Positions 1-7,920 of a stretch of 28,586 bases of DNA are shown piece by piece (within the stretch, counting starts at the first letter, position 1; every line of letters begins with the position of its first letter). Position numbers and translations under genes: made by a program. Source of the DNA: RUG563 sp024681215 (GTDB taxonomy: Bacteria > Bacillota > Clostridia > Christensenellales > Aristaeellaceae); contig JAILBG010000004.1 in assembly GCA_024681215.1 (NCBI GenBank), forward strand, positions 1-28,586, in the 5' to 3' direction. The notes under the pieces are model-generated. The model did not search any database and had not been told where the DNA came from. It saw only the letters and a list, made by a program, of their open reading frames with translations.

Positions 1-26
1 GCACGGAGAGGAGACGCATGGCATGA
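1..26 (+). CDS. Possible 3' end of an upstream gene
   Basis: The frame from position 3 reads seven sense codons and ends in TGA at 24-26, overlapping the ATG of the next gene in an ATGA arrangement. This is typical of translationally coupled genes. In related loci the gene just before a vWA protein is often its MoxR ATPase, so a second MoxR could lie just outside the window. That is inference; only eight codons are visible and they identify nothing. Confidence 0.3.
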
Positions 27-1408
27 CGGAACAGAAGGAAACCGGCATTTCCCGGCTGGCAGAAGAAATCCTTTCTCTTGCCAAGGCACAGCTGCTGGTG
101 AAGTATCGATTTCTGGACCGGGCACTGTACGCCCTCAAGACTCAGGAGACGGATCTTCTGCCTCTGGCGACGGACGGAGATAGGCTGTATTATGAGCCCA
201 AATCGCTGCTGACGGTTTATCGGGCAGAGCAGGGATATGCCGTGCGCGCTTACGGGCACATACTGCTGCACTGTATTTTCAGGCATATGTTTGTGGGCCC
301 TGGCGTGGAGGATTCACTGTGGGATCTGGCCTGTGATATAGCTGCGGAGGCTGTTTTGATGGATTTGCAGCTCCGGCAGGTGCAGGCGCTGTCAGGCCGC
401 GCGGAGCGTCAGAGCATCCTCAATGCCCTGTCGCCGCAAATCAAGCCCCTGACCGCGGAGAAGCTCTATCGCTGGCTTTTGGATCATCGGCCTTCGGAAA
501 AGCAGCAGCGGGAATGGCAGGCGCTTTTTGCCATAGACGATCATTTACCCTGGCACATTCGCGCCGTGAGGGTCAGGCTGCAGGCGGCGGGCACTCAGGG
601 AACATCCGGCCATGAAGACGGCGGTGATTCCGCGCCGGAGAATACAGCCGCGGTCACAGCCATGTGGCGGGATATTTCGGAGCAGATCCGGACGGACCTG
701 GAAACCTTCGGGCAGCAGCGCGGAGACTTACCGGGGAACATGCTGCAGCAGCTGCGGGCAGTGAATCGGGAAAAATGCGATTACCGGCAGTTCCTGAAGA
801 AATTTGCGGCCCGCACTGAGGTGATGCGGATATCACCCGATGAATTTGATTACGCCTTTTATACCTACGGCCTGTCGCTTTACAAGGATATGCCGCTGAT
901 CGAGCCTTTGGAATACCGGGATGACCGGAGGATCCGGGAGCTGGTGATCGCCATCGACACCAGCGGATCGGTAGCGGGCGAAAAGGTGCAGATGTTTCTC
1001 CAGAAAACCTTCACAATCCTGAAACAGGAGGAGACATTTGACCGGCGGTTCATGCTGCATATCATCCAGTGCGACGCGGATATTCAGGAAGCGGCGGTGA
1101 TCACCAGCCAGCAGGAGTTCGACCGGTATTTGCAGCATATGACGATCAAAGGGCTAGGCGGCACGGATTTTCGTCCCGTATTCGCTTTTGTGGAGAAGCT
1201 GCGGCGGGAAAAACAGATTCAAAGGCTGGGCGGATTGCTGTACTTTACGGATGGATATGGCGTATTCCCGGAGCGGATGCCGGATTACCGGACGGCCTTC
1301 ATTTTCCTGGAAAAGGACGATTTCATTTTCCCGCAGGTGCCGCCATGGGCGATCCGGGTGGTGCTGGAAGAAAATGATATCACCGTGTTTGGAAGCCCAA
1401 GGGAATAA
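23..1408 (+). CDS. vWA domain protein with DUF2201-like N-terminus
   Basis: A 461-residue cytoplasmic protein without signal peptide or membrane segments. The C-terminal third is a von Willebrand A domain with a complete metal-ion-dependent adhesion site: DTSGS at 312-316, Thr381 in GGTDF, and TDG at 409-411. The N-terminal region matches the putative metallopeptidase domain found before such vWA domains (DUF2201 type), but its motif reads HILLH (79-83) followed by His88. The glutamate of HExxH is absent, so catalysis is unlikely. The ATG at 23 has GGAGAGGAG upstream at 5-13 and overlaps a preceding stop codon. Proteins of this kind usually work with a MoxR AAA+ ATPase; one is encoded at 7921-9471. 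The vWA domain is clear, the N-terminal family assignment less so. Confidence 0.8.
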   Translation: MTEQKETGISRLAEEILSLAKAQLLVKYRFLDRALYALKTQETDLLPLATDGDRLYYEPKSLLTVYRAEQGYAVRAYGHILLHCIFRHMFVGPGVEDSLWDLACDIAAEAVLMDLQLRQVQALSGRAERQSILNALSPQIKPLTAEKLYRWLLDHRPSEKQQREWQALFAIDDHLPWHIRAVRVRLQAAGTQGTSGHEDGGDSAPENTAAVTAMWRDISEQIRTDLETFGQQRGDLPGNMLQQLRAVNREKCDYRQFLKKFAARTEVMRISPDEFDYAFYTYGLSLYKDMPLIEPLEYRDDRRIRELVIAIDTSGSVAGEKVQMFLQKTFTILKQEETFDRRFMLHIIQCDADIQEAAVITSQQEFDRYLQHMTIKGLGGTDFRPVFAFVEKLRREKQIQRLGGLLYFTDGYGVFPERMPDYRTAFIFLEKDDFIFPQVPPWAIRVVLEENDITVFGSPRE

Positions 1409-1579
1409 TCAGCAGTAGCCATGCGCCGGTTTTGGGCAGTACCACACAATGAACATGCTACAACCCTGATCGACTTACAGAAAGATTGAGATTGGAGGCA
1501 TCCTGTAACTGTTCTGTGGAACTGCGGCACTTGATCCAATAATGATTTTTTGAATGGAATGCAGACGGAGGCGGATACG
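1409..1579 (+). other. Intergenic stretch with decayed-looking coding frame
   Basis: No gene, promoter or terminator stands out. The frame shared by both neighbours reads protein-like sequence, for example RHPVTVLWNCGT at 1496-1531 and DFLNGMQTEAD at 1544-1576, broken by TGA at 1487 and 1532. This could be the remnant of a longer gene or chance. Confidence 0.3.
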
Positions 1580-2557
1580 ATGATCGAAGCCAGACTGACA
1601 AATGATCTGCGGTTCATTCTCTTTGATACGGAGAAGCAAAAGGAAATCAAGTCTTTCCCGAAAAAAGGAATCGATCCGGAAAAGCGGGAAAAGGCTGAGG
1701 CAAGCTTTCAGGAAACAAAGAAAAAAATCCAGCAGATCACGGACGGGCAGAAAGCTTATCTGAAAAGGCTCTTTCTGACCGGAGAAGGCATTGACGCGGC
1801 GCATTGGCGGAAGGAGTATCAGAAGAATCCCGTGCTGATGCGCATCGCCCAGCTGATTGTTTGGAGACAGGGGGACGCCTGCTTTACTGTCAGGCAGGGG
1901 AACACCATATCATGGGATGAAACCGCGTATCAAATAGGAGATGCGCCTGCAATCACCCTGGCGCATCCCATGGAAATGACCGAGATTCAGGTTGCTTCAT
2001 GGCAGAAATATTATTTGGACAATCATCTGAAGCAAGCCTTTCCGCAGGTTTGGGAACCCGTGGGCTTTCGGACGGAAGGCGAGCTGAGCCCTGAAAGGTA
2101 TGATGGCTGCAGGATCACGGTGGGCCATATCCTGTCACTGGAAAAACAGGATCTTGTCCATGTGAAGTATGATCCGGAGTCTCTGCCGGAATTCCGGTTT
2201 GCCGGGAGCATGACGATCACGGGAGAACTGGCGCAGTGGGGCCGTTTCCTGACGGAAAACGGGCCGCAAAATACCATTACCTTGGGGAAAATCGAAAACC
2301 TTCAGATCACAGAGCCGAGAAAGCTGAACAGAGTGATCGCCTATCTGGACAGAAGGATCATCCTGGACAAAATCAGGCAGGATGACGACGCTTTCCTGGG
2401 CCATGCGCTGACAGGGCAAACCCCGGCGCAGATGAACGAATATATTCGCGCCGCGGCCGACTGCCAGGCGGTCAAGTGCACCGCGGTCCTGCTGGAATAC
2501 AAAAGCACTCATTTTCCCGATGATGCCGGTATGGATGAACTGACGCTGGATTGGTAG
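1580..2557 (+). CDS. DUF4132 C-terminal-like protein, probably N-terminally truncated
   Basis: A 325-residue protein resembling the C-terminal DUF4132 domain, which is usually the tail of proteins near 1000 residues. Recognisable blocks are DLRFILFD and KSFPKKG near the start, NPVLMRIAQLIVWRQ, and AHPMEMTE followed by WQKYYLDNHLKQAFPQVWEP. The frame is open from TTG 1550, but ATG 1580 has GGAGG at 1567-1571 eight bases upstream and is the better start. The biochemical role of DUF4132 is unknown; family members such as E. coli YehI lie near MoxR and vWA genes, which fits this locus. The missing N-terminus resembles the end of the neighbouring minus-strand LRR protein. The frame has no internal stop or frameshift, so it may still be expressed. 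The family call is from memory of its motifs. Confidence 0.6.
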   Translation: MIEARLTNDLRFILFDTEKQKEIKSFPKKGIDPEKREKAEASFQETKKKIQQITDGQKAYLKRLFLTGEGIDAAHWRKEYQKNPVLMRIAQLIVWRQGDACFTVRQGNTISWDETAYQIGDAPAITLAHPMEMTEIQVASWQKYYLDNHLKQAFPQVWEPVGFRTEGELSPERYDGCRITVGHILSLEKQDLVHVKYDPESLPEFRFAGSMTITGELAQWGRFLTENGPQNTITLGKIENLQITEPRKLNRVIAYLDRRIILDKIRQDDDAFLGHALTGQTPAQMNEYIRAAADCQAVKCTAVLLEYKSTHFPDDAGMDELTLDW

Positions 2558-2586
2558 GAAGAAACCCGGACCGACAGACAGAAATA

Positions 2587-2621
2587 ATGCCGAAGAGATG
2601 CTGCCAGCAAATCTTCGGCAT
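2587..2621. terminator. Hairpin between convergent genes
   Basis: A perfect 10-bp inverted repeat (ATGCCGAAGA, 15-base loop, TCTTCGGCAT) lies between the stops at 2557 and 2651. It has no U-tract on either strand, so its role as a two-way terminator is plausible but not shown. Confidence 0.35.
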
Positions 2622-2650
2622 ATTCATGCGCTGCGGGGTTTTATGGATGA

Positions 2651-4417
2651 TTACAGATCAAAATGCATGCTGCCATCATCGTCAAGCACTGTGCTGCTGT
2701 TTTCGCTGCGAATCGCTTCGGCAGTCATTCCGCGCATCTTGGCATACACATCCAGCATGCCGTACTTGTCCAGGTAGGCGGCCGCTTCTTTGGTGTCGCT
2801 CAGCAATAGCGCGCTCCGAATGCCGATTGCGGTTCTTCTTCCTTCCATGGACCAGTTCTTCATTAGGTTCTCGGCGGTTTTCGTCAGCGCTTCGATCTGT
2901 GCGGGCGATGCAAAGCGGGCATAAGGGACAAAACGGCAGGACGGTCCGATCCCAAGCACATCATCCTTTGGCGGCAGATCAACATAGGCGTCGGGGATCA
3001 AGGGAATTGTGCGAACAGATTGACGTTTGAGAACAGCGATGCATGGATCTGTTTTGATGATTGCTTGCATGAGAGAATCATGATCCATTGTCCGGGCGAT
3101 CTCATCAGCCTCCGGTACAAAGGAAAGTTCCACATAATCCGTTTTATAGGTTGCTTTGTGATAAACCGGTTCTTTTTTCATTTGGTTTTCATACGCATAC
3201 AGCACAAACAATACCGCTGTATGCGGCGCAGGCTCTCCCGTGTCCGCCATGCGAACGATCCCGAGGGCTTTTTGTGAATACATTTTTTTTCTTACATCGG
3301 CCCATTCCAGCAGTTTTTCCAGTTTCACATGCTTGCTGATCTTTTCCAGCAGTTCGGGAGAAAGGTCATCTGTCTTTAATGCTTGTTTTTTGTCCGGCTC
3401 GAAGGGAGTGCCGTCAGGCGCAAAAAACGCTGCCTTTTTGAACAGTTTCTGGGCGGTGCTGATATACTTCGGATCAACCGTCACTTTTGAAATCGATTTG
3501 CAGCCCTGAAATGCACTGGACCGAATCCTGCCAGGGTCTCCCTGGATGATGACGGTCGTAAGCCCTGTGCAGCCTTTGAAGGCAAAAGCATCAACCATGA
3601 CCTGGGGTGGCAGCGTTATTTCCCGCAGCGACGTGCAGTCCTGAAATGCTGATTTACATATCGTGCGCAGGTTATCCGGCAGCGTGATTTCGGACAGACT
3701 GGTGCAGCCTGAAAACAGTTCTTCACCAATTGAAATGATATTCTTCGGGATTACCATGCGCTTCAAGCTGCTGCATCCTTTGAAACAAGGAACACCATAA
3801 TGAAATTTTGTCAGTTTTTCGGGCAGAATGATCTCTGTCAGGGCGCTGCACCCTTCGAATGAACAGCTGATTTCTGTTATGCCCTCAGGTAATACAGCTT
3901 TCCCGGCTTTCAGTGTAGGAACAGCCATAATCTCTGTTTGCTTTTTATTGTATAGAATTCCATCCACAGCACAGTAGCTTCCACTGCCTTCCTCAACCTC
4001 AAACGCAGTCAAATTTCTGCACCCATAAAATGCATATCTATATATTTTCTTCACGCTGGCGGGAATGGTAACTTTGCCTTTTTTTCTCTTTGGACAGACT
4101 AAAAGCGTACCTCTGGCCTTTGTATAAAGAATTCCATCCACTGAACTGAATTTTGCATTCTCTTCGGCAACCGAGATTTCAGTTAGATTTTCACATGCTG
4201 AGAACGGATAACACGATGGGCTGCCATACTCGCTGTTTATGCTGAAATACATAAATTCGGACACACTGCTTGGAATTGAAATCCTGGTGATGATCTGACT
4301 GTTTTCCGATGATCCAAGTGATCCGATTTTTTTGACGCCTTCGGGAATCTCCACCGTGCTGTCTGTTCCGTTGTATCCCATCAGGACATGATCCGGAGTA
4401 ATGCTGAAATCTGACAT
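2651..4417 (-). CDS. LRR_5 (BspA-type) protein with DUF4132-like C-terminal segment
   Basis: A 588-residue protein with no signal peptide, unlike secreted BspA proteins, so probably cytosolic. Residues 1 to about 345 are LRR_5 repeats of the form IPEGVKKIG...F.GC.SL..I.LP. Residues 350-588 form a separate domain; its end (about 526-571, GRRTAIGIRSALLLSDT, then YLDKYGMLDVYAKMRG) looks like the segment that precedes the DUF4132 domain in long family members. The protein stops at SMHFDL, where those proteins would continue into the domain now encoded separately at 1580-2557 on the other strand. ATG 4417 has AGGAGG at 4430-4425, seven bases upstream, and a consensus promoter at 4585-4558. Codon use is more AT-rich than in the housekeeping genes. 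The LRR part is certain, the tail assignment is inference. Confidence 0.75.
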   Translation of the reverse strand: MSDFSITPDHVLMGYNGTDSTVEIPEGVKKIGSLGSSENSQIITRISIPSSVSEFMYFSINSEYGSPSCYPFSACENLTEISVAEENAKFSSVDGILYTKARGTLLVCPKRKKGKVTIPASVKKIYRYAFYGCRNLTAFEVEEGSGSYCAVDGILYNKKQTEIMAVPTLKAGKAVLPEGITEISCSFEGCSALTEIILPEKLTKFHYGVPCFKGCSSLKRMVIPKNIISIGEELFSGCTSLSEITLPDNLRTICKSAFQDCTSLREITLPPQVMVDAFAFKGCTGLTTVIIQGDPGRIRSSAFQGCKSISKVTVDPKYISTAQKLFKKAAFFAPDGTPFEPDKKQALKTDDLSPELLEKISKHVKLEKLLEWADVRKKMYSQKALGIVRMADTGEPAPHTAVLFVLYAYENQMKKEPVYHKATYKTDYVELSFVPEADEIARTMDHDSLMQAIIKTDPCIAVLKRQSVRTIPLIPDAYVDLPPKDDVLGIGPSCRFVPYARFASPAQIEALTKTAENLMKNWSMEGRRTAIGIRSALLLSDTKEAAAYLDKYGMLDVYAKMRGMTAEAIRSENSSTVLDDDGSMHFDL

Positions 4418-4557
4418 TGTTTGACCTCCTGTTTGCGTTTTATTGCAATTCCATTCCCAGTACTGAATCTGAATGATACCGCCATGGGTTTGGACGCTTC
4501 TATCGACTGAGCAGGGGGATAATCTCAGAGATAGGATGCGATGCTGATCTAAGACAT

Positions 4558-4585
4558 ATTATACTGATTGACTTGAAATTGTCAA
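4558..4585 (-). promoter_or_regulatory. Consensus sigma-A promoter of the minus-strand LRR gene
   Basis: Reading the minus strand, TTGACA (4585-4580) is followed after 16 bp by TATAAT (4563-4558). Both boxes are perfect. Transcription would start near 4551, giving a leader of about 130 bases before ATG 4417. Confidence 0.75.
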
Positions 4586-4667
4586 ATATTTGATAGGTCA
4601 GCTTGCAAATTAAAGAATGACCTGATTATTCGCTTTTCATGTTTGCGGATAAGCAGAAACGGCGCAG

Positions 4668-4696
4668 TTGACAAGCTGAAACGATGCCTTTATAAT
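4668..4696 (+). promoter_or_regulatory. Consensus sigma-A promoter of the LRR-BRCT/moxR genes
   Basis: TTGACA (4668-4673), a 17-bp spacer and TATAAT (4691-4696) form a perfect vegetative promoter. Transcription would start near 4703, leaving a leader of about 110 bases before ATG 4813. Its -35 box lies only 82 bp from the -35 box of the divergent promoter, so one regulator could control both. Confidence 0.8.
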
Positions 4697-4812
4697 GAAT
4701 ACATTGTCAGGCAAAAATATGAAAAAATAGGTTTTTCGGCGTACTGCGAATGCGCATCCACGAGAAAAGAAACAGTATCTTGTCCCAACTGACAAAAAGG
4801 AGAGAGGTAACC

Positions 4813-7800
4813 ATGAAATACACCATGGACGGCAATCGGCTCGTGATCAACGACGGCGTGGAGAAAATTGAATTTCTTGATTTCTTCGTCTGCTACAACG
4901 CCGTTTCGGTGTTCGTTCCCGCCAGCGTACGGGAATTTTTTCTCAACGGATTTTCCGAGATTTACCACCTGGAAAGCATCGAAGTGGACCCAGCTTCGCC
5001 GTACTTCAAGGCTGTGGACGGCGTGCTGTATACCGCGGACGGAAAAGAACTGGTAGCTTGGCCCAGGGCGAAGGGCGAATCGGCCGTGGTACCGGAGGGC
5101 GTGGAGCTGATCCGCACCGACGCGATGGGAAAAAACGAAAAAATCACCTCCATTCATCTGCCGGCCAGCTTGAAAAGCATCGGGGAAGACCCTTGCCGGG
5201 AGCTTGCGGGCGTCAGGCACCTGGAACGGATCGAAGTGGACCCGGCTTCAACCTGCTTTCAAACCGCCGACGGCATCCTGTACACCGGCGACGGGAAAAC
5301 GCTGCTGTATTGCCCGCGGAAGAAAGGCCCTGTTGTCACGGTGCCCGAAGGGGTGGAAAAGATCGGCGACGGTGCATTTTGCGACGCGAGTCTGATCGAA
5401 GCCGTTCAATTGCCCGCCAGCCTGAAAAGCATCGGAAACGCAGCTTTCGAACACACTACAAGACTGCATGAAATCAGCATCCCCGAGGGGGTAGAGGAAA
5501 TCGGCGAGGAGGCGTTCTGCGCCTGGCATAACATGATCGGAACAGGCCTGCATGCTGTTTCTTTGCCCTCCACCCTGAAGCGAGTTGGGAAAAGCGCATT
5601 TTCCAATTCCGGCCTTCAATGCGTGGAGCTGCCCGACTCCGTAGATCAGATTAGAGAATCCGCATTCAAACAATGCGTACAGCTGACCTCTGCCCGCCTG
5701 CCATCCAGGCTGAAAACCATTGAGAATTCCCTCTTTCACTCCTGTAGAAGCCTCAAAAACGTGGAGATTCCCTCGGGTGTTACGGCAATTGAGCCTGGCG
5801 CATTTGCCGGCTGCGCCAGCTTGGATCATCTGACGATTCCGGAGAGCGTGACCGCCATCGGTTATTACGCATTCTCTCATTGCCAAGCGATCAAGCACAT
5901 TGAGATCCCAGCAGCGTGCGTTTCTATGGGCAGAGGCGCATTTATTTGCTGCTCTGCCCTGGAAGAAGTGATCCTGCACGAGGGACTGTCTTCGATCGGA
6001 ATAGAGGCCTTTGCCGAATGTACGAAGCTGAAAAGCATGAGCATACCGTCCACTGTGACGCAGATCGGCGAGAAGGCGTTTTTCCACACCGCAGTCAAGT
6101 TTACCAGCGTTTCTATTGCTGATTTCACTCCGGAGATTGCCAAAGAGTTCCGCAGCCTGGAGATCGAGGAAATACATACTGCGGACATCGATGCGCTGCC
6201 TGCGGCGCGGCGGGAGGCAGCCGCTGTGGGCTTTTCGCGGGAAGCGGGCGCGGATGGGGACAGTGAGCGGGCGAAGAAACATCGGGAATGGATTTCCAAA
6301 AACGCCACCAAGCTCCTTGACCGGGCCATGCTTTGTCCGGAACTGATGAAGTTGATGCTTGAACAGAAGCTCATTCAAAAAAAGGCGCTGTCCGCCTATA
6401 TCGAACGAGCCACCCTGATCAATAACCAGACGCTGACCGATCAGCTGGAGGATTACGCAAAGACTATCGGCGCTTCCGGCGGTGAAATTCGTAAGGGGGC
6501 TCAGGCGAAAGCAGAGAAGAGAAAACAGGAGATTGGTGCCCGTACCGCAGTTCACAGGGAGGGTTTCGATAAGGCGGTATACGCGCTGGACGGCAAGCCG
6601 AAAATCTTCAAGAATAAGGCCGCTCTGGAATTCGCGCTGCTGTGCGTTGGCGCTAAACTGACGGGGAGCGCTTCCGAAAAAACAGATGCGCTGATCGTGA
6701 GCGATTCGACCTCTGCGTCCATCGTGCGCAAGAAAGCGGAGCAGCTGGGCATCCGGGAAATCACAGAAGAGGAGCTGATGAACAAACTTTCCGCCATCGA
6801 GGAAATCTATGTGCCCGATGACACGGAGGAAATCCCCGCTTATGGCCTGGCAAAACTGCGTGGGATGAGGCGCGTTATTCTTCCGAAGGGGCTGAAAGCG
6901 ATCCGCCAGAGCGCGTTCAGCGACTGTCGTGGGCTGACCGAGATTGATATTCCTGATACGGTAGAGTTCATCGGCCGCGACGCGTTTGGCGGCACCTGCA
7001 TCGAGATCGTCCGCGTTCCCGACGCTGTACATGGAATGCCCGCCAATGCAATCGAAACGACCCACTTCATCAATGCTTCGGCTAAGAAAACAGATGATTT
7101 GATGGATGACGATGACTGGTGCCATTATCCCATGCTGGCGGTTATTGGCTCGGTTGAGCAGTTATCGGGGATCAGCACTTGGGAAATCGCCTACCGTGGA
7201 GATATCGCAGACCTGCCTTCTGACCGGAAGTTCATGGCGGTCAAGGGGTTGCTTCGGTTGGAACGGATGGGGGATGAAACGTTGGCACCGTGGCGCGGAA
7301 GCTATGTTGCATGGATCCGCGCCGATAAAAAGAGAGTATCGAAGTTACTGGATGAAGATACGGAACTGCTGCTGCCGTTGATCAGACTCGCCGCCATCCC
7401 CGCCGGAGCCGTGAATGAGATTCAAAAGCGCTGGGATGTTCAGAAACGTCCTGAATTGATGGCCGCGCTGCTTGAATACTGCAGCGCGCTGCCGGAGGCT
7501 GAGAAGAAGAGGGTTTCGCGCGCAAAGGATCAGGGATTTGACAAGCAGCTTCAGAATATAGCGGAAGCCGCTGAGCGCCGTAAAAAAGCGCAAGGCATCG
7601 CTGGGCTTGCATTTGCGGCTACGGGTAGCATGAAGAATTTCGGGTATATGGATGAATACACAGGCGCGGTGGACTGGAGCGACCTGAAGGCGTATATTGA
7701 GGCGCGGGGCGGTTTTCTGCGTAGCGCTGTCAGCGGAAAAACCGATTATCTGATCTGCAATGATCCGGATATCGATACAGCAAAGGCCATAAAAGCACGC

Positions 7801-7863
7801 GAACTCGGTATTCCCTTCATCACAGAAGAAGAATTTTTGCGAATGGCGGATGAAAAGAGATAG
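4813..7863 (+). CDS. LRR_5 protein with two BRCT-like domains
   Basis: A 1016-residue, probably cytosolic protein with no signal peptide or membrane segment. Residues 1 to about 455 are LRR_5 repeats; a helical stretch follows (about 475-580). A first BRCT-like domain covers about 582-658 (KNKAALEF, GAKLTGSASEKTDALIV, AEQLGIREITEEEL). A short second LRR block covers 663-737, then a helical region to about 925. A clear C-terminal BRCT domain follows (930-1012: FAATGSM, IEARGGFLRSAVSGKTDYLI, ARELGIPFITEEEFL), of the NAD-dependent DNA ligase type. BRCT domains bind proteins, phosphopeptides or DNA ends. ATG 4813 is chosen over in-frame ATG 4750 because AGGAG at 4798-4802 sits ten bases before it. 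The moxR gene follows 57 bp downstream, probably on the same transcript. The actual target is unknown. Confidence 0.8.
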   Translation: MKYTMDGNRLVINDGVEKIEFLDFFVCYNAVSVFVPASVREFFLNGFSEIYHLESIEVDPASPYFKAVDGVLYTADGKELVAWPRAKGESAVVPEGVELIRTDAMGKNEKITSIHLPASLKSIGEDPCRELAGVRHLERIEVDPASTCFQTADGILYTGDGKTLLYCPRKKGPVVTVPEGVEKIGDGAFCDASLIEAVQLPASLKSIGNAAFEHTTRLHEISIPEGVEEIGEEAFCAWHNMIGTGLHAVSLPSTLKRVGKSAFSNSGLQCVELPDSVDQIRESAFKQCVQLTSARLPSRLKTIENSLFHSCRSLKNVEIPSGVTAIEPGAFAGCASLDHLTIPESVTAIGYYAFSHCQAIKHIEIPAACVSMGRGAFICCSALEEVILHEGLSSIGIEAFAECTKLKSMSIPSTVTQIGEKAFFHTAVKFTSVSIADFTPEIAKEFRSLEIEEIHTADIDALPAARREAAAVGFSREAGADGDSERAKKHREWISKNATKLLDRAMLCPELMKLMLEQKLIQKKALSAYIERATLINNQTLTDQLEDYAKTIGASGGEIRKGAQAKAEKRKQEIGARTAVHREGFDKAVYALDGKPKIFKNKAALEFALLCVGAKLTGSASEKTDALIVSDSTSASIVRKKAEQLGIREITEEELMNKLSAIEEIYVPDDTEEIPAYGLAKLRGMRRVILPKGLKAIRQSAFSDCRGLTEIDIPDTVEFIGRDAFGGTCIEIVRVPDAVHGMPANAIETTHFINASAKKTDDLMDDDDWCHYPMLAVIGSVEQLSGISTWEIAYRGDIADLPSDRKFMAVKGLLRLERMGDETLAPWRGSYVAWIRADKKRVSKLLDEDTELLLPLIRLAAIPAGAVNEIQKRWDVQKRPELMAALLEYCSALPEAEKKRVSRAKDQGFDKQLQNIAEAAERRKKAQGIAGLAFAATGSMKNFGYMDEYTGAVDWSDLKAYIEARGGFLRSAVSGKTDYLICNDPDIDTAKAIKARELGIPFITEEEFLRMADEKR

Positions 7864-7920
7864 AGTTCTTTCGTATGCTCAGAACCATATGTTAGTAAAT
7901 GAAGTCTTCAGGAGAAATCC

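Noticed and set aside
1487..1534. TGA recoded as tryptophan or selenocysteine
   Set aside because: TGA ends several genes in the window (for example moxR and ftsH), and no selenocysteine insertion hairpin is apparent.
1530..2665. Recombinase-driven invertible switch
   Set aside because: The shared sequence at the two edges is short and imperfect, swapping at TTGATC does not restore the frame, and no recombinase gene is present. Only an old rearrangement remains plausible.
5248..7125. 625-codon minus-strand frame opposite the LRR-BRCT gene
   Set aside because: The repeat structure of the plus-strand protein explains it; no start signal and no family features.
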